From Candidatus Hydrogenedentes bacterium ADurb.Bin170 (GTDB lineage: Bacteria; Hydrogenedentota; Hydrogenedentia; Hydrogenedentales; CAITNO01): DNA of 33,318 nt. A program made the translations under genes and the position numbers. The stretch is taken from NCBI GenBank assembly GCA_002070275.1, contig MWCY01000033.1:1-33318 (forward strand), given 5' to 3'. Below the pieces are notes generated by a model. That model was not told the origin of the DNA and searched no databases. It saw only the letters and a program-made list of their open reading frames with translations. Position 1 is the stretch's first letter, and each line of letters opens with the position of its first letter. Positions 8,180 to 16,840 of the stretch are shown here, one piece after another.

Positions 8180-10882
8180 ATGTCCTTAAACAGTTTCAGA
8201 CAAAAAACAATCATTGCCATTCTGGTTCTGCTGACTCTGGCGGTTGCCACAACCGTTACTTTCCAGTTTATTCTCTTCAATGATCTGGACAAGTTGGGCG
8301 GCATGTATGACATTTACCGGTACTACGGACCTCTGACCTTTTTTGTGGACAGCTGTATTCACAATGGCGAATTTCCTGCCTGGAACCCGCTGACCTATTG
8401 TGGCCTGCCTAATGTGGGTAATCCTCAAAGTTTTATTTTTTATCCGCCCAACCTGATCCGGTCACTACTCACATCCAATCCGACTCCCGCGCGTACCAAT
8501 ATATCCCTTGCAATCATGATGGGATTGCATTTTCTTTTTATGGGGGTCTGCACCTATCTTCTCGGGCGTGCGCATAAAATGAGTGTGACAGCGGCGCTTA
8601 CCGGAGCTCTCTCTTTTCTTTTCAGCGCGCTCATGGTCAGACGTATGTGCGAGTATCATTTTATTACAACAATGGCCTGGCTTCCCCTGCTGCTGCTGCT
8701 GATAAAAAAGATAATAGATGCCCGGGAGTTTGCTCTCAAAGTATTTCTGTCACTCCTCGCCGGAACCGTTCTTGGTCTGAGTATTCTCGGCGGATTTCTG
8801 CAGATCATCAATCTGATGGGGCTGGTATCCGCCCTCTATGGGCTCTTTTATTTTCTTCTGAACCACGACTGGCAGCGACAGGAAGAAGGGGGACGTCTGG
8901 CGTTTTTCCGGCCTTTTCTATGGAATGGCATTGCCATGGCGATCATCTTTCTTGTCGGATCGGGTCTTGCCGCCGTATCACTTATCCCTTCCTGGGAGCT
9001 GGGCTCCTACACCTTGCGCACCGGTGGTCAGGCAACCCCGAAATACTCGGACTTATGGAAGTGGACGCCTCTTGATTTTTATAAAAAACTCGTGCTGTAT
9101 GGCGGTGTGAAGTATGAAGCGGAGACACTGCGCAACTCGGGAATCGTAGCGCTCCTGCTTTCAGCTGCAGGGCTGACCTGGAAAAAAAGGAGAGACAGTT
9201 TTCTGTTTTTGGGGCTTTTTCTGGTTCTTTTTGAATGCAGTTTCGGTCCGCCGCTGCCGCTGGGAGCACTGCTGGAAAAAGTCACGCCTTTTTCCATGTC
9301 CGCCTATACACGCGCCTATGATTTCGCCTTGCTTCCTTTGTCTCTCCTTGCCGGATTCGGGCTGGATGCCATTCGGGCGCCCCTGGCAGATCGGGGCAAA
9401 TCTCTCGCCCGGGCAGTGGGACTGCTCCTCATCGCCGTTGTGCTGATTGCGCCCATTACCTCCTGGCTGCCGGAGATTCAGTATATAACAGTCAATCGTA
9501 TTGTGATTGTACTGCCTCTTGTGGCACTCATCCTGATGCTCCTTGCCGGGACAGTTCCGCTGAATGACCGGGCGCGTCCTGTCGTCGTTCTGCTGCTGAT
9601 GGGGCTTCTTTTTGCAGAAACATTTGCCTGGAACCAGAGTTTCATTCCCTATATGGCGAAGGCAAAAGTCCGGGATTATATTCAGGATGCACCGGAGCCC
9701 TGTGCTGTCCCCATTGACAACAGACGCAGGACTGATCCGGTCTGTAACCGCCTGCTCTACCGGCTCCAATTTTCCATGAATGGTGTGGATCCGCTGCATT
9801 TGAGCGCTGTTCGTGATCTTCTCAGCGGGCCGCCCCGCGATAAGGGACCCTATAGAGGGGTGCAGGACTGGGAAGTGACCCGGGAAAACCTGCGCGGCAA
9901 TCTTCTTTTTAAACGTTCTTTCTGGTTGGCAAAGCAATATTGTGTCGGCACGCTCCCCGGCAAAAGAGAGTTTTACCCCGCGGCATCAACTGTTTTTCTC
10001 GAAGAGCCGCTTGATGCGCCTATACCTCAAGTGGAACGGAAGTCGCTTCGAAACTCCGGCGTTTCAGAAAAATATCTGGAGCAGGAGATCACTCAGCCGG
10101 ATGCCTTGTTTTCAGCAGTGCCTCCCGGCGCAACCAAATCCTTCACCGTGCGTCTGTCTCCGGCAAAATCGGCTGAAGGGCGGCCTGTAGGCTCCTGCGG
10201 AGTACTGCACAGTTCTCTGATGCTGTGGTATCGTTCCAATCCCGGAGTCGTGATCGACACGGAATTGACTGATACACAAACACACTTTTCGGAGCAGGGG
10301 ATTCGTCATACGACACGCAGTGCTGCTGTACGGGAAACGGGAACCGAAGTGCCGTTGCCTGACTTTCCTGAGATGACGGCAAAAATTACAGTGACCAATA
10401 AAAGCAGAGATCCTTTTCAGTTCACCCGTTTACTGCTGCGCTCAGATCTGGAGGATGAGGACGGGCTGATCCATATTGCCGGGCGCTCCGCCAATCGTGC
10501 GCTTGTGGAGATAGGACCTCTGGAGGAGCCCCGTATTCTCAGCTTTCTGGATTCCTGGTACCCTGGATGGTCCGTAAAGATTGACGGAGATCCGGCACCG
10601 CTTCTGAAAGTGAATGAGCGTTTTAAAGGAGTGGTTGTACCGCCGGGTACACACAAAGTTGAATTCGTGTTTAATCCTGTCCTGACCTGGCGCTCTCTTG
10701 CGTTTTCGCTTTTCCTGTTTATTCTTGTCCTTACAGGAATGTCATTTACCGGCATGTATACGCTGAGAACAAGGTACATAAAAAAGGGGAAGGCATCCGG
10801 GCTGGATGCCTCCAGTACAACTCAGGCTGAAGAGGATGAAGTGCCGGAAGCATCTGAGACGGGGGAACGAAACTTGACGTAA
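8180..10882 (+). CDS. YfhO-family polytopic membrane protein (putative GT-C-like glycosyltransferase)
   Basis: Predicted 900-aa integral membrane protein. Its first helix (TIIAILVLLTLAVATTVTF) is followed by the YfhO-type periplasmic loop with YDIYRYYGPLTFFVDS and EFPAWNPLTYCGLP, then about a dozen hydrophobic segments up to about residue 490. A long soluble region follows, ending in the family-typical SWYPGWSVKIDG and GVVVPPGTHKVEFVFNP stretches, a last helix (LAFSLFLFILVLTGMSF) and an acidic tail. YfhO homologues are implicated in adding sugars to cell-wall or lipid polymers from lipid-linked donors, and the upstream GT2 gene could make such a donor. The start is uncertain: 8180 is preferred because it puts the first helix near the N-terminus, and 8135/8147 are possible. 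The last 61 bases overlap the convergent YidC-like gene. Confidence 0.8.
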   Translation: MSLNSFRQKTIIAILVLLTLAVATTVTFQFILFNDLDKLGGMYDIYRYYGPLTFFVDSCIHNGEFPAWNPLTYCGLPNVGNPQSFIFYPPNLIRSLLTSNPTPARTNISLAIMMGLHFLFMGVCTYLLGRAHKMSVTAALTGALSFLFSALMVRRMCEYHFITTMAWLPLLLLLIKKIIDAREFALKVFLSLLAGTVLGLSILGGFLQIINLMGLVSALYGLFYFLLNHDWQRQEEGGRLAFFRPFLWNGIAMAIIFLVGSGLAAVSLIPSWELGSYTLRTGGQATPKYSDLWKWTPLDFYKKLVLYGGVKYEAETLRNSGIVALLLSAAGLTWKKRRDSFLFLGLFLVLFECSFGPPLPLGALLEKVTPFSMSAYTRAYDFALLPLSLLAGFGLDAIRAPLADRGKSLARAVGLLLIAVVLIAPITSWLPEIQYITVNRIVIVLPLVALILMLLAGTVPLNDRARPVVVLLLMGLLFAETFAWNQSFIPYMAKAKVRDYIQDAPEPCAVPIDNRRRTDPVCNRLLYRLQFSMNGVDPLHLSAVRDLLSGPPRDKGPYRGVQDWEVTRENLRGNLLFKRSFWLAKQYCVGTLPGKREFYPAASTVFLEEPLDAPIPQVERKSLRNSGVSEKYLEQEITQPDALFSAVPPGATKSFTVRLSPAKSAEGRPVGSCGVLHSSLMLWYRSNPGVVIDTELTDTQTHFSEQGIRHTTRSAAVRETGTEVPLPDFPEMTAKITVTNKSRDPFQFTRLLLRSDLEDEDGLIHIAGRSANRALVEIGPLEEPRILSFLDSWYPGWSVKIDGDPAPLLKVNERFKGVVVPPGTHKVEFVFNPVLTWRSLAFSLFLFILVLTGMSFTGMYTLRTRYIKKGKASGLDASSTTQAEEDEVPEASETGERNLT

Positions 10883-11514
10883 TACCAACGCTCCGGGATA
10901 TGCACCACGTTCAGCATAATCCAGAAAAGCATGCAGGAAGAAGGGAAAGGATAAAAAAGAAAGAAGAAAATGAGGGGTAAAGAAAAGGATTTGATGCCGG
11001 TTGTTTCATCCCGGAAAAGAATGACCTCTGAGGCATTGACTAAAAAGAGGAGAAAAGGGAGCAGGTTTACACTGGAACCCAGCCAGGGAAGCGAAATGCC
11101 GAGAGGAATCAGAGCATCCACCTCCTGAAGATTTCTGATCCAGAGAAAGGAGTGCTCCGCCAGACCTTCCCAGCGAATCATGGTTCGGTAAAAAGCCACC
11201 AGCAGCGGCAGCTGAATCAGCAGAGGCAGCAGCGCTTTGCACTGATTGGTGAAATTGATGCCGTGCGCCTGATAAATATTCAGAATTTCGTCATCCCGTT
11301 GCGCTGCATCAGTTATTGACAGACCGGCTATCTCCTCTTTTGCCGATTTGAATGCAGCCTGAAAACGCTCCTGCCATTTCATCCCGTATAAAGTGACCGG
11401 AAGAAGAAGCGCTTTAAGGGCCACGGCAAAAAGCAGGATGGCAATGCCGTAGCTTCCCGCCGTGCCTGCAAGAAAAACAATGATCTGTACGATTGATTCA
11501 GATAAAAACTGCAT
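10822..11514 (-). CDS. Short YidC/Oxa1-like membrane protein insertase homologue
   Basis: Predicted 230-aa polytopic protein related to the YidC/Oxa1/Alb3 core. It has the N-terminal helix (YGIAILLFAVALKALLLPVTLYGMKW), a cytoplasmic hairpin rich in charged residues, then LLPLLIQLPLLVAFYRTM and three further hydrophobic segments, matching the five-helix core. It lacks the large periplasmic domain of proteobacterial YidC and has no lipobox. The groove arginine of YidC helix 1 appears as Lys34. The C-terminus is Ser-rich without a basic tail. It lies alone between a LamG-type gene and a convergent yfhO, away from the usual rpmH-rnpA-yidC cluster, so it may be a paralogue for a special client. 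The start has AGGA only 2 bases upstream, which is unusually close. Confidence 0.7.
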   Translation of the reverse strand: MQFLSESIVQIIVFLAGTAGSYGIAILLFAVALKALLLPVTLYGMKWQERFQAAFKSAKEEIAGLSITDAAQRDDEILNIYQAHGINFTNQCKALLPLLIQLPLLVAFYRTMIRWEGLAEHSFLWIRNLQEVDALIPLGISLPWLGSSVNLLPFLLFLVNASEVILFRDETTGIKSFSLPLIFFFLFYPFPSSCMLFWIMLNVVHIPERWYYVKFRSPVSDASGTSSSSA

Positions 11515-11562
11515 AGTCCTGTCGCTTATTGCTGTATGATTTAAGAATGTCCGGTGCCCGGG

Positions 11563-14500
11563 TCAGTCTACACGGAAAAAATGGAAGCCCTGACGGTTTG
11601 ATGCCAGTTCACGGACTTCCAGCGTCCACATACCGGGCGTGTCATTGGCTGCTATGGCAGCAGTCAGATTCAGACTGCCGGAAGGTGCACCGTAAAAACC
11701 GGAAAACTCCGCGGGACGCCCGTCCGGATCGGTAATCCGCAGTTCCAGCGGGATCAGAGCGTCTGCCGCTTTCCCTGTACTGTCGCACACGGAAATACTG
11801 AAAGATATTTCTTCCCCTCTGGATGCATGGTCTGCACAGGTTATCTGTACCTGGTCGATGGTATTTTCACATACAAGATACATGCGCCCGCCGCCGGGTT
11901 CCAGAGTTATGGGAATGCGCAGATGCCCGTCTTCCGAAGAGGCGTCCACCTGCCGGTGTCTTACCAGATCATAGACAAAACCTTCATTGCGGCTGAGCGT
12001 AAATGCTGCCTGAGCGGGTACCCCGTTTTCCATGACAAGACCGTGCTGTCCCACATAGCTGCCGAATTCTCTTTTGTCGTTAATGGCAAAAACATAATCC
12101 GCCGGGCCGAAACTGCGCTTGTACGGAAGCACTTCCGGGTCGGAGGAGATTATTGCAGGCCGGTAGACGGGTGCCAATTGCGCAGCGAGGCGGGCTGCCC
12201 CCGCCAGAATGCGCCCCTTATCTTCATCGGCTTTTCCCGAGCGTGTTTCCACCTGAACCACAATGTCAGGGCGGATAGCAGGGCAGAGGCGATCATCTCC
12301 GACTATGATTCCGCCTTTCTTCTGGTATGCCTGAATCTGCTCGACCACCTCACGGGGGAGTACGTCGCAGTCGGCAAGAACGAGAACCCGAAAGTTGTCA
12401 AGCCCTTCTGTCAGCAGAGTCTCTTCGTAAATGATACGGGGCTGCATCTGGGCATAGAGAAGCATGTGATAAACATCGGCGGCACGGGAACCGCCCCACC
12501 CATAGGTGCCTCTTCCTGCGAAGATGGTAGAAGTGAAACTCTCGAGAAAAGCCACGTCGGAGGGTGCTTCCGGCAACTGCATCAGTGTCGGGCCTAGCGG
12601 TTTCACCACGGTCTCTATCAGATCCTGAAGGGCGAAGCGTGTTTCCGGATGAGTGTACCGATAGACAGATTTTCCTTCTGTTTCAACCAGCGACTGCCAC
12701 CCGTGGTACATGATCCCTTTGACAGGTCGTGCGATTTTATGCCAGAAGGCTTCCCGAAGATGGGCGGGCGCAATGGTGATGTAGGCGGCATCCGGGTCGT
12801 AGTCTTCCCAGGCGGAACGGGGACCTTGAGGACCTCCTTCAGTTAGCGGCGCCGTTTGCGATCGGTACCAGATGATCTGTGTCATTTTCATGACCTGCTG
12901 TCCCGCCGGACCGCCTGCCGCCATGGCGAAGAGTTCATCGGCTGCGAGTCCCATACGCAAAGGATCAGGGTAGGAATAGGTCCAGTGGGACAGATAATCC
13001 ACACTGCCGCCACTGCCCCAGAGGGGTGGCACCCGTACAGCCGGATCAAAATAGGTCCAGAAATCAGGGCGGTCGTCCCGTTTCAAGCCTTTGCATACGG
13101 CGGAATGAAATGCGTTCCAGCCGTCTCCTTCCTTCCAGAACCACCGGTAGAAACGGAGCAGTTCATTGTCGTTTTCAATAACACGATCCTGCGGAAAATC
13201 CGGCAGATCGCTATAAGATACACCGCTTTTATTAACGGCAATAGCGGGAAATTCCAGACCTGTCGCCTGTCTGTACAAGTCTCTGTCATGGTCGTGAAAA
13301 CAGAGTTGTGTACCGTCACGTACCTCTGTATCAATCATCGCAGCGGTAAAAGCGGGAAAAGAGCCGAAGGTCCGGGCAACAGAGCGTCCTACATTCTCCG
13401 CAAAGGCTGGCGCTTCGGGAAAGTTGCAGCAGACATTGCGCCGGCTGTAAGGCTTGCCGTCTTTATCGAGCCGCTCTGTCTCCTCCCGTTCACTGAGCCA
13501 GTGTCCGGGGCTGATGCCGATAATAATACCCAGATCATTTTCCAGAGCCAGATCCAGCATGGCGCAGCTGTCGGCATATTCTTTTTCTGTCACGGCGGGA
13601 ACAGGGGAATCGGCTTCCCGGATACGTTCAAAATCGCAGCGGAGTCCAAGACAATGGGTAAAGCCAATATCTTTCAGCGTGGGAAGTGCTTTTTCAACTT
13701 CTTTCACGCCGCCGATGCCCCACATGACTACCGGCATGCGCGCAGAAGGCTGGCGAGGTGTGATTTTTACAGGAAAATACAGTTCGTTTTCAAAAACTTC
13801 TGCGCCTTCCGTAATGCTGTAGGCAATACGCATTGCATAAGCATCAGGTCGAAGCTTCGTGTCAAAGGGGATATCAAGAAGCGCAGTTTCACCGGCGGCC
13901 AGTGAAATTTCCCGGGAAAGGAGCGCATCCCTGTCCCGAAGTCCCGCCTCAATTTTAACAACGGGAAGATCCGATTTTCCGATGTTGGTGATGCGGTAGC
14001 TCAGCGTCGGCGGTGCTTCAAAACGCCTGTATACGGAGCGTTCATATGCCGGCGTAATCAGGCAGGGCTGAAATTCACGGACACCCCGGGTCAGCCGTAT
14101 TTCATCAATGCGGCCCGGAAAGCCATGGTGATAACTGCCTATCCGGTCTCCCAGAACCAGCGGGTTGGTACCGGCTTGCATACTGCCCCGTCCCGGTTTT
14201 GTCAGACTTCCCAATGACCGCCCGTTCAGGTGAAAGGTTGTCTTTCCAGCACCGTCATAGGTGACAGCAAGATGGTTCCACACGCCCGGTTTCAGAGAGA
14301 TGCTTTCTGGTGACCACCAGGTCTCCGACGTTTCGCCGAATCCGAGGGTAAGCCGCATACGCTGCATGCCGCCTGAGTCCGGCTGATCAAGAATCCATTG
14401 GTAATCTGTGTGAGCGACATATTTTTTATCGATTAAAAAGCACTCTCCATAGCCTTCCGGAAATTCGTCGGGGCACAGCCATAGTTCCAGAGTGAAGGCG

Positions 14501-14826
14501 CCGGAGGGGGAAAGGGACGGGCTGGCGGGTATCACTGCCCCATGCCGCTTGTCATCCGCCGGCCAGCCCGGAAATGATTGAAGGCTGCCGCCAAATTTTC
14601 CTTCGCTGCTGAGGACTGCGCCGTCCAGTTTGCCATGATGTCCTTTTCCGGAGCTGTCCGGCACACTGTCGTCGGTATCGTCAAAACGCCAGAATGCCAG
14701 TACGTCGTCGCCTGTAACGTCTGCTCCTTCGTAGGGCATGCGCCAGTTATCCGATTGCTGTGCACTCAGCGAAAAGCAGGCTGTAAAAAGAGAAAAGCAG
14801 CAGATACTGAAAAATACGGAACGCAT
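11563..14826 (-). CDS. Secreted LamG-domain protein with GH42-like glycosidase core
   Basis: Predicted 1087-aa exported protein. A Sec signal peptide (residues 1-22, ending SLSA|QQ) is followed by a LamG/concanavalin-type jelly roll (about 40-265, with ALAFWRFDD-like opening, GAFTLELWLCP and GRIDEIRLTRG), then a beta-sandwich (about 275-360). A TIM-barrel-like region starts with MPVVMWGIGG near 364. A GH42 trimerisation-like (GATase-fold) segment follows, with DNFRVLVLADCDVLP and KKGGIIVGDDRL (about 785-845), and a C-terminal sandwich closes the protein. TAAMIDTEV in the barrel is a candidate acidic-residue strand. The role is likely binding and hydrolysis of a polysaccharide. ATG 14826 is chosen for GAGGA upstream and the signal peptide; 14916 adds an unlikely tail. 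No family could be fixed by eye, so the enzyme call is moderate. Confidence 0.65.
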   Translation of the reverse strand: MRSVFFSICCFSLFTACFSLSAQQSDNWRMPYEGADVTGDDVLAFWRFDDTDDSVPDSSGKGHHGKLDGAVLSSEGKFGGSLQSFPGWPADDKRHGAVIPASPSLSPSGAFTLELWLCPDEFPEGYGECFLIDKKYVAHTDYQWILDQPDSGGMQRMRLTLGFGETSETWWSPESISLKPGVWNHLAVTYDGAGKTTFHLNGRSLGSLTKPGRGSMQAGTNPLVLGDRIGSYHHGFPGRIDEIRLTRGVREFQPCLITPAYERSVYRRFEAPPTLSYRITNIGKSDLPVVKIEAGLRDRDALLSREISLAAGETALLDIPFDTKLRPDAYAMRIAYSITEGAEVFENELYFPVKITPRQPSARMPVVMWGIGGVKEVEKALPTLKDIGFTHCLGLRCDFERIREADSPVPAVTEKEYADSCAMLDLALENDLGIIIGISPGHWLSEREETERLDKDGKPYSRRNVCCNFPEAPAFAENVGRSVARTFGSFPAFTAAMIDTEVRDGTQLCFHDHDRDLYRQATGLEFPAIAVNKSGVSYSDLPDFPQDRVIENDNELLRFYRWFWKEGDGWNAFHSAVCKGLKRDDRPDFWTYFDPAVRVPPLWGSGGSVDYLSHWTYSYPDPLRMGLAADELFAMAAGGPAGQQVMKMTQIIWYRSQTAPLTEGGPQGPRSAWEDYDPDAAYITIAPAHLREAFWHKIARPVKGIMYHGWQSLVETEGKSVYRYTHPETRFALQDLIETVVKPLGPTLMQLPEAPSDVAFLESFTSTIFAGRGTYGWGGSRAADVYHMLLYAQMQPRIIYEETLLTEGLDNFRVLVLADCDVLPREVVEQIQAYQKKGGIIVGDDRLCPAIRPDIVVQVETRSGKADEDKGRILAGAARLAAQLAPVYRPAIISSDPEVLPYKRSFGPADYVFAINDKREFGSYVGQHGLVMENGVPAQAAFTLSRNEGFVYDLVRHRQVDASSEDGHLRIPITLEPGGGRMYLVCENTIDQVQITCADHASRGEEISFSISVCDSTGKAADALIPLELRITDPDGRPAEFSGFYGAPSGSLNLTAAIAANDTPGMWTLEVRELASNRQGFHFFRVD

Positions 14827-14943
14827 GGCAAATCCTCGTATGCTGTAACCCGGGAAGAACAATGCTTTCAGTGAAACATAAAAAGGGCGTCTCTTGCAAG
14901 GAACAGGCTGCATCAAATTGCGGCATCCTTACCGGGCAGGGAT

Positions 14944-14973
14944 AAAAAAAGGCGGATGTTATGCACATCCGCC
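14944..14973 (-). terminator. Rho-independent terminator after the DUF1080 gene
   Basis: Read on the minus strand, GGCGGATGT and ACATCCGCC form a perfect 9-bp GC-rich stem with a 5-base loop, followed directly by seven T residues (A tract at 14944-14950 on the plus strand). It lies 25 bases beyond the stop codon of the DUF1080 gene. It separates that gene from the LamG gene downstream, which must then have its own promoter. Confidence 0.85.
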
Positions 14974-14998
14974 CTAAAAATTACAGAAAGCGTCGTTG

Positions 14999-16108
14999 TC
15001 AGTCGAGAGGCTGAATATGAATATTTTTGAAAGAGAGATCAGTTGTCGGGTCATGTCCCTGCAGGTTGATTGTTCCGGCAGTGCTGACATAGCCGTTTTT
15101 GCCGTTGGCATCTTCCGAAACAGGGCGTGTGTCGGTAAAATCAGCGGTCTGATAGCCATTCACCCACACGGCGTAATGGTTATCGCAGCAGGCAACGGTC
15201 ATGGTGAACCATTCGCGATCATTGCTGACCACTTTCCGGGCAGGCTTTAATCCGTAAAGACCGCCTGTGCCGAAATCGACCGGTTTGCTTCGGTCATCAC
15301 GGGTCCACTGATTTCTAATCTGGGCTTCATAGCCGACCCAGAAAACTCCCGGAGGCGTCCGGAAGAAAACACCGCTGTTCAAGTGGTCGCCATTGGAATA
15401 GATATCCAGCTGCAGAACGAAATTCCGATAAACACCGGTTGTTTCAATCTGGCCGTTTCCGTCTTTGATATTGAGCGCACCGTCATTGACGGAGAAGACT
15501 GATTTGCGATCGGGAATAATATTCCATCCATCCAGATTCTCTCCATTGAAGAGAGAGGTCATGGCAAGGGGGCGAAGTTTCACTTCTTTGATTTCAAGTT
15601 TCGGACCTTTTTTGAAGCGGTCATACTTATGAAACTGAATGGCGATATGTCCTTTTGTGTTGGAAACCGCTGTCGGAACATCGATATCGTTGACCTGAGC
15701 AGTCACTTCTTTGCCCAGTGCCCGGATGTTCACCGTGGAAAATGCCGCATTATCTTCTCCGGCAACCAGATTCACTGCGGCGCCGCCCTGCTCCTGCGCA
15801 TATCCGGAAAGAGGTGCACGAAAAGCGATGCCGGCTGTTCCCATTCCGGTGACCCGCATGGTGACAGACAGATCAAAATCGGAAAACTGTGCCAGCGTTG
15901 CAAGAAAGCCGCTGTTGCCCTGGGTTAAGGAAAGAACTCCGTCAGACACCTCCCAGTTGCCGTCACCGACCGGAGTCCATCCGTAAAGGCTTTCACCGTC
16001 AAAAAGGTTGATCCATTGTCCTTCGGCGACGTCCTGCGCATGAATCGTGCTGCATGCAAGGGCAAGACATGAGCCAGCGAGAAGCACACTGAGTGTTCTG
16101 ATTTTCAT
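14999..16108 (-). CDS. Secreted tandem DUF1080 (3-keto-disaccharide hydrolase-like) protein
   Basis: Predicted 369-aa exported protein with two copies of the DUF1080 concanavalin-like fold. The first opens WINLFDGESLYGWTPVGDGNWEVSDGVL near residue 30 and the second opens TSLFNGENLDGWNI near residue 185. The second copy carries the family-typical NSGVFFRTPPG, GYEAQIRN and GGLYGLKPARK stretches. The first copy is more diverged, with FAT-like and AFRAP motifs. An N-terminal signal peptide ends near IHA|QD; a Cys at about residue 19 follows LALA but is a poor lipobox. DUF1080 members cleave 3-keto-glycosides or bind sugars in the periplasm. ATG 16108 is chosen for AAGGAG 6 bases upstream. It has its own terminator, so it is probably monocistronic or last in its unit. 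Confidence 0.8.
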   Translation of the reverse strand: MKIRTLSVLLAGSCLALACSTIHAQDVAEGQWINLFDGESLYGWTPVGDGNWEVSDGVLSLTQGNSGFLATLAQFSDFDLSVTMRVTGMGTAGIAFRAPLSGYAQEQGGAAVNLVAGEDNAAFSTVNIRALGKEVTAQVNDIDVPTAVSNTKGHIAIQFHKYDRFKKGPKLEIKEVKLRPLAMTSLFNGENLDGWNIIPDRKSVFSVNDGALNIKDGNGQIETTGVYRNFVLQLDIYSNGDHLNSGVFFRTPPGVFWVGYEAQIRNQWTRDDRSKPVDFGTGGLYGLKPARKVVSNDREWFTMTVACCDNHYAVWVNGYQTADFTDTRPVSEDANGKNGYVSTAGTINLQGHDPTTDLSFKNIHIQPLD

Positions 16109-16207
16109 CGGTTTCTCCTTGGGTGATAAAGTGATCATTTCAGCCGTTATTATTATGCGCCAAGTAACGATTACAGCAAAGGCTAGCGCTACAAGCAGAC
16201 AGAGCCG

Positions 16208-16507
16208 TCAGGCAACTTCTTTTGCCGACGCCTGCTCCGCATAGATCCTGAGTTTGTCCCGCTCCACAGTGCCCATAGGATTTCGCGGAATTTCTTCAAT
16301 GATTTTAATCCGGATTTCCTGCGTGTTGCCAGGCATGCGCTGGGCGCAGTACTCATGCAGTTCTTTTTCAGTGAGTCCTTCACTGGCAGTCGGAACAACG
16401 AAGGCGCAAAGCGTTTCTTTTTTATCCGTCAGTTCGAAGCGTGTCACATAGACTTCTGACACATTTTCATGCTCGAACAATAAAGCGCCAATATCAGATG
16501 GTTTCAT
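16208..16507 (-). CDS. Stand-alone AMP-binding-enzyme C-terminal domain, catalytic Lys replaced
   Basis: Predicted 99-aa protein that corresponds only to the C-terminal lid domain of acyl-CoA synthetase/adenylating enzymes (AMP-binding_C type). It opens KPSDIGALLFEHENVSEVYV, like the ENV/HP-x-V-x-E segment that starts the lid domain, and continues with LCAFVVP, ELHEYCAQRMP and EEIPRNPMGTVERDKLR. In active enzymes this last motif reads P-x-(T/N)-x-x-G-K-x-x-R with an invariant Lys. Here the Lys position is Thr80 (ACT codon). ATG 16507 is preferred because AAGGAG lies 9 bases upstream and the domain starts right there; in-frame ATG 16546 is an alternative. No N-terminal adenylating domain gene lies in the window. 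It may be a remnant, a regulatory lid or a partner of a split enzyme. Confidence 0.65.
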   Translation of the reverse strand: MKPSDIGALLFEHENVSEVYVTRFELTDKKETLCAFVVPTASEGLTEKELHEYCAQRMPGNTQEIRIKIIEEIPRNPMGTVERDKLRIYAEQASAKEVA

Positions 16508-16699
16508 ACCATACTGCTCCTTAAGATCGGTTTGTGCTGATGACATCTTCTTAATACTACGGTCAACGGACAGAAATGTTTCCCGGGATTAAGAGGAGGG
16601 GGTGGCATTTCGTTTTGTCTTGTTTGTTGGGGAAGCTGCGATTGCGTATGCCCCGTTTACAGAAGTTGCAGCGGAACGCTGTTAGAACAAGCAGACCCA

Positions 16700-16728
16700 A
16701 TTATAGCATATTTGTAGGTGAAAGTTAA
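16700..16728 (-). promoter_or_regulatory. Sigma70-type promoter for the AMP-binding_C gene
   Basis: On the minus strand TTAACT (16728-16723), a 17-base spacer and a perfect TATAAT (16705-16700) form a good promoter, giving a leader of about 185 bases before ATG 16507. A short inverted repeat AGGTG..CACCT brackets the -35 element. This supports the small gene being expressed by itself. Confidence 0.55.
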
Positions 16729-16767
16729 AACACCTGCTCTCTTTAAAGAATCTTTTTCCGGATAGTG

Positions 16768-16791
16768 TTGCATGCAAAGCTGTATAGCTTT
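16768..16791. repeat. Two adjacent perfect palindromes
   Basis: TTGCATGCAA (16768-16777) overlaps AAAGCT-GTAT-AGCTTT (16776-16791). They lie between the end of the GH109-like gene and the promoter of the small AMP-binding_C gene. There is no T tract on either strand, so a protein-binding site or weak transcript hairpin fits better than an intrinsic terminator. Confidence 0.45.
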
Positions 16792-16840
16792 CCTGCTGTT
16801 GTGTACAGTAAAAGTAAAACCCAAAATACAGGAAAGGAGG

